Source of the DNA: Edaphobacter flagellatus
GTDB taxonomy: Bacteria; Acidobacteriota; Terriglobia; Terriglobales; Acidobacteriaceae
Assembly: GCF_025264665.1 (NCBI RefSeq)
Contig: NZ_CP073697.1
Span: 1,488,001 to 1,552,000 of the forward strand
DNA: 64,000 nucleotides
Reading direction: 5' to 3'
Shown: in pieces, positions 16,450-24,252 of the stretch
Layout of the letters: every line of letters begins with the position of its first letter
How positions within the stretch are numbered: the stretch's first letter is position 1
Position numbers and translations under genes: made by a program
The notes under the pieces: model-generated
What the model was told of the DNA's origin: nothing
The model's input: the letters and a program-made list of their open reading frames with translations, nothing else
Databases searched by the model: none

Positions 16450-17844
16450 ATGTCGACCGAAACATCCGCCGAAGCCTCCGCAAAAACCGGCCTCCGCCAC
16501 CTCGCCCAGGACGTTGTAGCCCAGGCCCTCCGCGCCGGAGCCACCGACGCCGAAGCCGTCATCTACGAAGGCGACGAGTTCTCCGCACGTGTCCGCCTCG
16601 GCCAGGTCGAAACCCTCAAAGAGTCCGGCTCCCGCGCCATCGGCCTCCGCGTCTTTCTAGGACAAAGGACGGCGAGCACCTCCTCCTCCGACCTCTCTGC
16701 CGATGCCATCCGGCACCTCGTCGACGGAGCCGTCACTCTGGCAAAAATCACCAGCGAGGACCCCTTCGCCGGTCTCCCCGAGCGCGAAGAATTCGGTCAG
16801 CTCTCGGGCGACCTCAAGCTCTACTTCGACGACGTCAACCAGATGCCGCCAGCCGAACGCATCGAGATGGCCCGCCGCGCCGAAGCCGCCGCCATGGCCT
16901 TCGACACCCGCATCCAGAACTCCGGCGGAGCCGACTTCGACACCGCAACCTCCTCGAAGGTCCTCACCAACTCGCGCGGCTTCACCGGCGAGTACCGTCG
17001 CAGCTACTGCGGCTTCTCCGTCGCTCCCATCGCCATCGATGAAAAAGGCGGCATGCAGCGCAACTACTGGTACTCCAGCGCACGTACCACCTCGAAGCTC
17101 GAATCGCCCGAAGCCATCGGACAGGAGGCCGCAAGACGCACGCTGCGCCGCCTCGGAGCGCGACGCGTCTCAACGCAAAAAGCCTCCGTCGTCTTCTCAC
17201 CCGAAATTGCACGCTCCATCGTCGGTAACATCTTCGACGCCGCCAACGGAGACGCCATCTATCGCCACGCTACCTTCTTCGACGACATGCTCGGCAAGCC
17301 CGTCGCTGGCGAAAACATCACCATCATCGACGACGGCACCATGATGCTCAACGGCATCGGGGGCTTCAGCACCGCCCCCTTCGACGGCGAGGGTCTGCCC
17401 ACTCGCCGCACAGTTCTGGTCGAAAAAGGCGTGCTCCAAACCTACGTCAACAACACCTACACCGCACGCAAGCTCAACATGCGCTCCACCGGCAGCGCCA
17501 GCCGCGGCCTCGCAGGAAATCCCGGCATCGGCGCACACAACTTCTACCTCGAGCCCGGCGAGTGCACACCCGAAGTATTGATCGGCGACGTCAAAAACGG
17601 ACTCTACGTCACCGAAACAATGGGCTTCGGCGTCAATCTCGTCACCGGCGACTATTCGCAAGGTGCGGCTGGCCTCTGGATCGAAAACGGCGAGCTCGCC
17701 TATCCAGTCGAAGAGATCACCATCGCAGGAAACCTGAAAGACATGTACCGCAATATCGTCGCCATAGCCAACGATCTCGAGTTCCGCGGCGCTGCGGCCT
17801 CGCCGACAATTCGCGTCGAAGGCATGACCATCGCAGGAGCTTAG
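16450..17844 (+). CDS. pmbA: TldE/PmbA protease partner subunit
   Basis: A 464-residue TldD/PmbA-family protein lacking the HExxxH zinc motif, as expected for the non-catalytic TldE (PmbA) partner of TldD. Recognisable parts: VRLGQVETLKESGSRAIGLR near the N-terminus, and a C-terminal half with GLAGNPGIGAHNFYLEPG and NGLYVTETMGFGVNLVTGD. It should form a heterodimer with the TldD encoded at 8231. The G-rich end of the conserved intergenic element lies just before the start and contains GGAGG, but at 16 bases from the ATG, so whether it serves as ribosome site is open. Its stop overlaps the convergent methyltransferase gene by 4 bases. Confidence 0.92.
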   Translation: MSTETSAEASAKTGLRHLAQDVVAQALRAGATDAEAVIYEGDEFSARVRLGQVETLKESGSRAIGLRVFLGQRTASTSSSDLSADAIRHLVDGAVTLAKITSEDPFAGLPEREEFGQLSGDLKLYFDDVNQMPPAERIEMARRAEAAAMAFDTRIQNSGGADFDTATSSKVLTNSRGFTGEYRRSYCGFSVAPIAIDEKGGMQRNYWYSSARTTSKLESPEAIGQEAARRTLRRLGARRVSTQKASVVFSPEIARSIVGNIFDAANGDAIYRHATFFDDMLGKPVAGENITIIDDGTMMLNGIGGFSTAPFDGEGLPTRRTVLVEKGVLQTYVNNTYTARKLNMRSTGSASRGLAGNPGIGAHNFYLEPGECTPEVLIGDVKNGLYVTETMGFGVNLVTGDYSQGAAGLWIENGELAYPVEEITIAGNLKDMYRNIVAIANDLEFRGAAASPTIRVEGMTIAGA

Positions 17845-18716
17845 TTTTCTCTCGCCGGACGATTCTCTGGAGATCTAAGCCGGAAGTAAAACCCCGAGTA
17901 ATACCTCGCGGAGCACTCCGGATGAAGCGGTATATCGAAGTGCAGATCAGGAACCGTCCACTCATCGACGACTTCGTAATCTGCATCCGACATCGACTGC
18001 ATCAAGGCTTTGCGCGAAAGCAGGCGCGCCGGTGAGATCGCGTAGTAAAAACCTGCGTCCTGAATCGTTATCGTCGTCTCTCCCTCAATCACAGGAGTCC
18101 GATTGATGATGACGTGACGCGGAGGCCGCTTCAGCGCACGCATCATCTCCGGCGGCAGTAACTCAAAATAATGCAGAGCGCCTGAGATCAGCACCATATC
18201 GACCGGCTCGCAATCAGCCAGTTCGTCAACAAAATGCAGACGGCTTTCATGATGTTCCCCGGCGATACGAGCACCAATGCGGTTATTGGCAGGCATGTCG
18301 TTTACTGTCCAGGAAAACTGTGGATCAAAGTGCAGATAGCGGTCATAACAATAGAAGAGATTTCCCGCACTGCCCCCAATATCCACAACCGAGTGGACTT
18401 CAGGCAGCAGATTCTGCATGTGAAATAAAACCGGGTAATCGCTCGGCCGGGGGGCCTGGTTCAGTTCAAGATGAACCGCCGTATTGCCAGGATGTTCATG
18501 CGAAGCAACTTTATATCGCTTGGCGTAGCTCTTTGCCGCTTCAAAGCTTGGAAAGATACTGTTGAACCCCAGCAGCGCATGTTCAAGCAGGTTATTTTTA
18601 CCGAGGGTTTGAAAAAGAGAGCGGGTTCCACCAAACCGTGACAGTCTGGCGCAGAGGTGCGCTGTCAGGCGAACCTGCTGGAATCGAAGTCGAGTCAACG
18701 AACTTACTTCTTCCAT
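17841..18716 (-). CDS. putative SAM-dependent methyltransferase (TIGR04325-like)
   Basis: A 291-residue protein with a class I methyltransferase SAM motif, VVDIGGSAGN (about 110-119), then FSWTVNDMP and VDMVLISGALHYFE, which match the TIGR04325 putative methyltransferase group. The first 100 residues are a basic helical region containing YAKRYKVASHEH. Relatives occur in polysaccharide and surface-glycan gene clusters, but no such cluster is here, so the substrate is unknown. GGAG lies 7-8 bases before the ATG. Its end overlaps the convergent pmbA by 4 bases. Confidence 0.78.
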   Translation of the reverse strand: MEEVSSLTRLRFQQVRLTAHLCARLSRFGGTRSLFQTLGKNNLLEHALLGFNSIFPSFEAAKSYAKRYKVASHEHPGNTAVHLELNQAPRPSDYPVLFHMQNLLPEVHSVVDIGGSAGNLFYCYDRYLHFDPQFSWTVNDMPANNRIGARIAGEHHESRLHFVDELADCEPVDMVLISGALHYFELLPPEMMRALKRPPRHVIINRTPVIEGETTITIQDAGFYYAISPARLLSRKALMQSMSDADYEVVDEWTVPDLHFDIPLHPECSARYYSGFYFRLRSPENRPAREN

Positions 18717-18762
18717 CGCCTTCTCCAGAAAGCTTTTCGGGGGGAGGAAGAATCGTGGCCCG

Positions 18763-18780
18763 CGAGTTAAACAAAACTCG
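18763..18780. promoter_or_regulatory. short inverted repeat in a divergent promoter region
   Basis: CGAGTT, AAACAA, AACTCG: a perfect 6-bp inverted repeat in the gap between the methyltransferase gene (minus) and the UvrC-like gene (plus). An extended -10-like TGC-TATAAA follows on the plus strand at about 18796-18804. It may be an operator or a chance palindrome. Confidence 0.25.
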
Positions 18781-18901
18781 TCTTGTGTCAGATTGCTATA
18801 AAAACTGACGGTATTTTTAAGTCACGAGTTTCACTCACCTATAACCGAAGGCCGACCAAGAGATACAACCGCTAACGGTAGCTTGATTCCGTACAGGACG
18901 A

Positions 18902-20326
18902 ATGTCATGCTCCCTTGAGAAGCGTTCTAGACTTGCAATGACGATGCCTTTCCAGTTCGACGCAACAACAGCATTTCACCCCGAGCAGGCCGATGCGATC
19001 CTGCGCAGCATTCCAGCGCTTCCCGGCGTCTTTGCCCTTTATGGCGAGCAGGCAAACTCCGAACCCTATCTGACGCGGGCAGCCGACATCCGTCGGCGCA
19101 TGAAGCGGCTGTTAGCCCCGCCTGAGTCGCAGTCGAAGCGTCTGAACCTGCGCGACCGCGTCGCGCGCATCGAGTACACCGTTACAGGCTCCGAGTTCGA
19201 ATCCTCGCTGACGCTCTACCATGCCGCAGCCAGCATCTTCGGCTACCCAGAAGCGCGACGCCGTCTGCGCCTGCGCACACCGACGGTGCTGCGCATGACG
19301 ATGGAAAATGAATTCCCGCGCGTCTACGCCACCAACCGTCTCTCCAAACGAGGACTCGCCGAGATGTACGGGCCTTTCCCCTCACGCGCAGCGGCTGAGC
19401 GATACTGCGATGCTGTACTCGATCTCTTCAAACTGCGTCGCTGCCACGAAGACCTGCAACCGTATCCTGAGCATCCGGGCTGCGTCTACGGCGAGATGAA
19501 GAAGTGCATCGAGCCATGCAAGCAGGCTTGTACACATGAGCAGTACGCTGCAGAGGCCGCCGCCATAAAAGCCTTCTTCGACACACGCGGCGAATCCATG
19601 CTTTCGCAGATCGCGGCCGATCGCGAACGCGCCTCTGAGGAAATGGAGTTCGAACGCGCCTCCGAGTTGCATGAGCAGTATCAGAAGGTCAAAACTGCGG
19701 CTTCTCTCGCCGACGAGATCGTTCGTCCCATTCCGCAGGTTCGCGCTGTCATCGTGCAGAAGGCTGCAGAGAACAATGAAAGCCGGGATGCTGCCGACGC
19801 CGCAATCTTCCTGCTTGAAGGAGGTTGTCTTATCGGTCCTGAGCGCCTTTCGACGCTCGGCATACGAGCTGTGAAAGAACAAACCAGCGTAGGCAGCTCA
19901 CTCTTTGCGCAACCGTTGATGCTGCAGGCGGTGCCTCTCGAAGGCGAAGTGGTGGACACTGCAAACTCTCCTGAGGCCCGCGCAAAGGTTGTGCTGGAGA
20001 AGCTGGAAACTGCGGCGAAACCATCAAACGACGTGGCGATGCTCAGCGATCACCTGTCGCTGCTGCGCCGCTGGTATTACCGTCCGGAGAAACAGCGCAC
20101 CGGCGAAATCTTTCTGCCGAACGCTGATGGATCGTGGCCGATCCGCCGCATCCTGAACGGCACGGCGCGTGCCGTGCTTGGTAATCCCAGGCAAATAGCT
20201 GATGTCGACCGTGATGCGGCGAAGAAAATTGCGAAGGATGTGAAGACGCGCGTCCTGCATGAAGGTCGCCCCGATGTCCAGCGGGTGGTTCCAGTCATAG
20301 GACCTGCCAAGCTACCAGAACACTAA
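18902..20326 (+). CDS. UvrC-like protein, truncated, with degraded GIY-YIG site
   Basis: A 474-residue relative of the N-terminal half of excinuclease subunit UvrC. Residues 41-70 align with the GIY-YIG nuclease (PGVFALYG, EPYLTRAADIRRRM), but the first tyrosine is Phe and the YIGK stretch is YLTR; only the second Tyr and the Arg remain. The iron-sulfur cysteines of UvrC are kept (C181, C194, C202, C206; CX12CX7CX3C), as is a UVR helix pair near 245-268 (MEFERASELHEQYQKVK), the usual UvrB contact. The C-terminal RNase H-like nuclease and helix-hairpin-helix domains are missing. It is probably not a functional double nuclease; a scaffold or UvrB-binding role is inferred. AGGA is only 3 bases before ATG 18902; ATG 18938 is the alternative. 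Confidence 0.75.
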   Translation: MSCSLEKRSRLAMTMPFQFDATTAFHPEQADAILRSIPALPGVFALYGEQANSEPYLTRAADIRRRMKRLLAPPESQSKRLNLRDRVARIEYTVTGSEFESSLTLYHAAASIFGYPEARRRLRLRTPTVLRMTMENEFPRVYATNRLSKRGLAEMYGPFPSRAAAERYCDAVLDLFKLRRCHEDLQPYPEHPGCVYGEMKKCIEPCKQACTHEQYAAEAAAIKAFFDTRGESMLSQIAADRERASEEMEFERASELHEQYQKVKTAASLADEIVRPIPQVRAVIVQKAAENNESRDAADAAIFLLEGGCLIGPERLSTLGIRAVKEQTSVGSSLFAQPLMLQAVPLEGEVVDTANSPEARAKVVLEKLETAAKPSNDVAMLSDHLSLLRRWYYRPEKQRTGEIFLPNADGSWPIRRILNGTARAVLGNPRQIADVDRDAAKKIAKDVKTRVLHEGRPDVQRVVPVIGPAKLPEH

Positions 20327-20362
20327 CCCTGCACTGGTAGACTGAAGGGCAAGGAGCACACC

Positions 20363-21049
20363 TTGATAGAACTGGCATTCTCGATCCTGGCCTCGGACTT
20401 TGCTCATCTCGCCGACGAAGTAAAAGCAGCAGAGCGCGGCGGCGGCAGTATCGTCCACGTCGACGTGATGGACGGCCACTTTGTCCCGAACATCACCTTC
20501 GGGCCACCGATGGTACAGGCGCTCCGGCCGGTGACGAACCTGCCGCTCGACTGCCACCTGATGGTCGAGAACCCGGACGAGTTTATTCCAGCTTTCGCCG
20601 AGGCTGGAGCCGATCTGTTGAGTGTGCATCAGGAGACCTGCCCACACCTGCACCGCACCCTGCAGTTGATCACCGACCACGGGATGCTCCCCGGTGTCGT
20701 CATCAATCCAGCGACTCCGGTCGACACCCTGATTGAAGTGCTGCCGATGGTTCACTATGTACTGGTGATGAGCGTCAATCCGGGCTTCGGTGGCCAGAAG
20801 TTTCTCCCGCTGGCTCTGGGCAAGATCTCGTATCTTGCCGAGTTGAGAGAGATGATGGGCCTGAACTTCCGCATCGAGGTGGACGGCGGCATTGCTCACG
20901 ATACCGTCGCTCAGGTCGTCGAAGCAGGAGCGGAGATGTTAGTGGCAGGATCGGCCGTCTTCGGTCGAGGCAAGACCGAACAAAACGCCCGTAAGTTATT
21001 GAAACTGGCCAATGCAGCGGCACCGGACAAGCCGGGCAGGAAAGTCTAA
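20363..21049 (+). CDS. rpe: ribulose-phosphate 3-epimerase
   Basis: A 228-residue TIM-barrel enzyme interconverting ribulose-5-phosphate and xylulose-5-phosphate in the pentose phosphate pathway. Family motifs are clear: LAFSILASDF, HVDVMDGHFVPN, LPLDCHLMVENP, MSVNPGFGGQKF and EVDGGI, giving the two catalytic Asp and metal-binding His/Asp. It starts with TTG, with AAGGAG 6 bases upstream. It sits apart from the pentose phosphate cluster at 43.5-54 kb, completing that pathway, and is followed after 59 bases by bamD. Confidence 0.95.
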   Translation: MIELAFSILASDFAHLADEVKAAERGGGSIVHVDVMDGHFVPNITFGPPMVQALRPVTNLPLDCHLMVENPDEFIPAFAEAGADLLSVHQETCPHLHRTLQLITDHGMLPGVVINPATPVDTLIEVLPMVHYVLVMSVNPGFGGQKFLPLALGKISYLAELREMMGLNFRIEVDGGIAHDTVAQVVEAGAEMLVAGSAVFGRGKTEQNARKLLKLANAAAPDKPGRKV

Positions 21050-21108
21050 AATAAAGGGAGCCTTGCGAGTGCCTTTGGCGCCGGGGCGGATTTGAGGTTT
21101 AACAGTCG

Positions 21109-22872
21109 ATGAATCATCGCCGTTCTTTCTTCCCAAGTCTCAGGGCTGGCACTCTGGCCGCTGTAGCCGTAGCAGCACTCATTGTCACCTCCGCAGGCGC
21201 GCAGGTGACGGGCTCAACCCAGACGACGACCGACGCAAACGGGCAACCGCAGCAGACGGTAACGCTCTCGACGACGACGTCGAAGAAAGACAAAAAGAAG
21301 GAAGACAAGGTCGTCCAATCCAAGGACACCAGGAAGCGGATGCAGGCAGATAAGAAGAACGACGCTGTCGCGGCTGCCGATGCCAAGCTTCCTGACCGCA
21401 TTCTCTACGACAAGGCTTTGGCTGCGACCAAAAAGGGACACTTCGATGTCGCGCGTCTCGATCTTCAGACGCTGCTGAATACCTATCCCGATTCGCAGTA
21501 TCAGATGAAGGCCAAGCTTGCCATCGCCGACAGCTGGTATCGCGAAGGCGGCAGCGCAGCGCTGACCCAGGCTGAGCAGGAGTACAAGGACTTCATCACC
21601 TTCTTCCCCAATGCTCCTGAGGCCGCTGAAGCTCAGATGCGCGTCGGCGACATTTACTTCCGGCAGATGGACAAGCCGGACCGCGATTACTCCAAAGCCC
21701 TGCATGCGCAGGAAGAGTACCGCCTGATGCTGCAGCAGTTCCCGGATTCAACGCTGGTTCCGCAGGCCAAGCAGCGGCTGCGCGAAGTGCAGGAAGTGCT
21801 GGCGACACGCGAAGCCGACATCGCTTCGTACTATGCTTCACGCGAAAACTGGCCTGCCACGATTGCCCGCTACCAGACGGTTGCCGATACCTATCCGCAG
21901 TTCAGCCACATGGACGATGTGCTGGTTGCTCTGGGCGATGCGTATGAATCTGAAGCACGCATCGTGCGTGCGCAGAAGCAGCTTCCTGAAGACGCCAAAG
22001 CACGGCTGGAGAAGATCTATGACGACCGCGCGGCAGCAGCTTACCGCAAGGTCGCGCTGGAGCACTCGGCTTCGCCTCACGTTGAAGATGCACGTGACCG
22101 CCTGGCCGCAATGAATCTCCCTATCCCAACGCCGACGCCAGATCAGGCAGCAGCGAGCGCAGCGATGGAGAACAGCCGTGGCCAATACAGTCTGCAGAGC
22201 CGAGCCATGCTGATGGTTCTGCGTCGGCCTGACGTGGTGATGGCAGCGCACTCCGGCGAGCCGCCGATGACCGACGCCTCCCCAACGCTGGCGCCGACGG
22301 TCACCAGGCAGATCATGCAGGACTACAAGGACGCGATGAATCCGGCTGCAGCCGCTGCCGCAACGCAGCCTGCTGGCGCAACACCAGCAACCACCGCAAC
22401 GGATCAGCCTGCTGCTGCTCCTGCGGCACCAGCTCAACCGGCTGCTCCGCTTGCGTTGCAGGACATCCCAAGCTCCGGCGCGGGCGATGCCGGGAGTGGT
22501 GCTGCCGTGATGACAAACGTTCCCAGCTCGAACGGCTCCGCGGCTCCGGCTTCAGGCGGAGCAAACTCGATGGGTGTTGAGGTGCTGACGCCCGGTGCGA
22601 ACGGATCTGCTTCGAGGCAGCCGGCAGCCGCAGACCCCACTGGTGGTTTGAAGGCGGTGGGTCCGACCAACACCGCAACGCCTCCTCCGATTGAAAAGCC
22701 GGCAGCCGCTCCGGATGCGATGAACGATGTTGTCGCCAGCGAGCAGGCAAAGGGCCAGCCACAGACGACAGCGAATGGCAAGAAGACGCCGAAGCCAGCC
22801 TTCGACAAGGACGATGAGTCTTCGAGCACGCATAAGAAGAAGAAGGGTCTGAAGAAGATCAACCCCTTCTAA
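21109..22872 (+). CDS. bamD: outer membrane assembly lipoprotein BamD-like, long C-terminus
   Basis: A 587-residue exported protein. The central part (about 96-345) has tetratricopeptide-type helices of the BamD/ComL kind: KALAATKKGHFDVARLDLQTL, YPDSQYQMKAKLAIADSWYREG, AQEEYRLMLQQFPDSTL. BamD helps BamA insert beta-barrels in the outer membrane. Two features differ from the enterobacterial protein (about 245 residues): the signal peptide (LAAVAVAALIVTSAGAQ) has no lipobox cysteine, and a long Ala/Pro/Thr-rich C-terminal region (about 370-580) ends in a basic KKKKGLKKINPF. A strongly charged KKDKKKEDK segment follows the signal. The assignment rests on the repeat pattern; another TPR envelope protein is possible. 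Confidence 0.78.
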   Translation: MNHRRSFFPSLRAGTLAAVAVAALIVTSAGAQVTGSTQTTTDANGQPQQTVTLSTTTSKKDKKKEDKVVQSKDTRKRMQADKKNDAVAAADAKLPDRILYDKALAATKKGHFDVARLDLQTLLNTYPDSQYQMKAKLAIADSWYREGGSAALTQAEQEYKDFITFFPNAPEAAEAQMRVGDIYFRQMDKPDRDYSKALHAQEEYRLMLQQFPDSTLVPQAKQRLREVQEVLATREADIASYYASRENWPATIARYQTVADTYPQFSHMDDVLVALGDAYESEARIVRAQKQLPEDAKARLEKIYDDRAAAAYRKVALEHSASPHVEDARDRLAAMNLPIPTPTPDQAAASAAMENSRGQYSLQSRAMLMVLRRPDVVMAAHSGEPPMTDASPTLAPTVTRQIMQDYKDAMNPAAAAAATQPAGATPATTATDQPAAAPAAPAQPAAPLALQDIPSSGAGDAGSGAAVMTNVPSSNGSAAPASGGANSMGVEVLTPGANGSASRQPAAADPTGGLKAVGPTNTATPPPIEKPAAAPDAMNDVVASEQAKGQPQTTANGKKTPKPAFDKDDESSSTHKKKKGLKKINPF

Positions 22873-22899
22873 AACAAGCACCAAGCAGGTGGAACAAAG

Positions 22900-22925
22900 A
22901 AGGCCCCGAGATTTCGGGGCCTTTC
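22900..22925 (+). terminator. rho-independent terminator after bamD
   Basis: AAGGCCCCGA, GATT, TCGGGGCCTT followed by TCTGCTTT: a 10-bp perfect stem 28 bases past the bamD stop. Confidence 0.85.
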
Positions 22926-22946
22926 TGCTTTGCAAGCAACGAAGAA

Positions 22947-23459
22947 CTATGCTGTCTCCGACCGCCGCCGTGGAATAAACAGCGCAGAGAGCAAAAGCAC
23001 CGCAACAATCGCCGCCAACGAAAAGAAAAGCGGGCTGAACGACATTCTGTGCGAGGAGTGAACGCGCCTGCCTCCAACCGGGGAGAGATGTCCGCCGATG
23101 ACCCAGGCATTGCCGGAGATGGATTCATCCAGCTCATATACGGCATTGCCGCCAACGATCAATGCATTGCCCCCGAGCCTCGCCTGCGAATCGATCACGG
23201 CGTTGCCGCCGATTACCGTAGAGCGCCCGTCAACACGGCCCGTGACGTTCAGATTGCCGAAGAGTACGAAGACGTTCCCGGTAAGGTCGCCTTCCACCTG
23301 GACAGAGCAGAAGAGGCAGGTCGCATTATGGGCCTGCTGGCCTTGTGCAATGAAGATGTCCTGATTGAAGTACATCCTCGATCCACCCTGCGCATGAGCT
23401 GCAATCGGGAGCACGAGGAGAAGCATAAGACCCAGGAATCGGATTGCGCTGTTGGCCAC
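22947..23459 (-). CDS. bactofilin-like exported membrane protein, paralogue 1
   Basis: A 170-residue protein. Start GTG 23459 is chosen: GGGAG lies 7 bases before it, and it opens a clean signal peptide (FLGLMLLLVLPIAAHAQ); the frame stays open to 23588, but that extension is Cys/Arg-rich and unlike a protein start. After the signal, CLFCSVQVEGDLTGNVFVLFGNLNV begins a series of short hydrophobic strands (RSTVIGGNAVI, GGNALIVGGNAVYEL) resembling the right-handed beta-helix of polymer-forming bactofilins. A C-terminal membrane helix follows (FFSLAAIVAVLLLSALF) with a basic end. Paralogous to the gene just upstream. Function unknown. Confidence 0.7.
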   Translation of the reverse strand: MANSAIRFLGLMLLLVLPIAAHAQGGSRMYFNQDIFIAQGQQAHNATCLFCSVQVEGDLTGNVFVLFGNLNVTGRVDGRSTVIGGNAVIDSQARLGGNALIVGGNAVYELDESISGNAWVIGGHLSPVGGRRVHSSHRMSFSPLFFSLAAIVAVLLLSALFIPRRRSETA

Positions 23460-23588
23460 AGCTCTGCTCCCAGAAAGAGATTTGACGCGATTGCGGGCGC
23501 AGCACTGCCTGCACCTGCAATGAGATTCAGATACGTACATGGGAGGCGGCTGGTTCCCGAACCGGAAAAGAACTTTATCCTCTGTCAC

Positions 23589-24122
23589 TTATCGAAGCGG
23601 CGGCCCTTGAATCCCACGTCCCTGCGGATACATGGGAAAGCGGTAACGGCTTCGACGGACGAGGTAGACGATGAGCCAGATGATGCCCGCCAGAAACAGC
23701 AGAGGCGAGCACAAGATGAGCGTGCCGAGCGGAGGCGTAATGATCGAACGGGAGCCATGAATAGCTGCCCCATCTGCAAGATTCGCCTCGCCTCCCAGAA
23801 TGGCAACGTCACCGTTGACGGTTGAGCCGTCCCCCAGCTTGAGGTCGCCTCCAGCAATCGCGGTGTCGCCGCCAATCGATTGACCTGAATCGACTTTGAC
23901 CGACCCCATGAAAACGGCCACATCTCCCATCACCTGACCGTGAATCTCAACCGAACAGAACGCACAGGCGACATCGCCAACCGATGCGCCCTCAGGGACG
24001 ACAATAGTGGTTCCGAAAGCTGCTCGATCATTCCCACCATGCGAGCCTTTGGCCAGAGCAGGCATCGTCAGGAAGAGCAGCATGGTGGCGGGGAGGGCAA
24101 ATCGCGCGAGTTTGCTGGGCAT
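23589..24122 (-). CDS. bactofilin-like exported membrane protein, paralogue 2
   Basis: A 177-residue protein starting at ATG 24122, with GAGG 6 bases upstream and a signal peptide (LARFALPATMLLFLTMPALA). It shares with its downstream neighbour the segment CAFCSVEIHGQVMGDVAVFMG (CxFCSV in both), repeated short strands (GGDTAIAGGDLKLGDG, NGDVAILGGEANLADG), and a C-terminal membrane helix near LFLAGIIWLIVYLV. Such strand repeats resemble polymerising beta-helix proteins. The two genes are in tandem about 130 bases apart and divergent from valS. Confidence 0.72.
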   Translation of the reverse strand: MPSKLARFALPATMLLFLTMPALAKGSHGGNDRAAFGTTIVVPEGASVGDVACAFCSVEIHGQVMGDVAVFMGSVKVDSGQSIGGDTAIAGGDLKLGDGSTVNGDVAILGGEANLADGAAIHGSRSIITPPLGTLILCSPLLFLAGIIWLIVYLVRRSRYRFPMYPQGRGIQGPPLR

Positions 24123-24168
24123 TAGAACCTCGTGGGCGAGTTTACGGGGGAACGGCAACGCTGGGCAA

Positions 24169-24195
24169 TTGCAAACTGCATACCAGCGATATAAG
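24169..24195 (+). promoter_or_regulatory. weak candidate promoter of valS
   Basis: TTGCAA (24169-24174) and TATAAG (24190-24195) separated by 15 bases, in the divergent gap before valS. The spacing is short; assigned by eye. Confidence 0.22.
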
Positions 24196-24252
24196 CAGCG
24201 GAAGTCGGTGACAGCGTTGGCATTTACCGCATGGATGCTACCCTTAAAGAAC

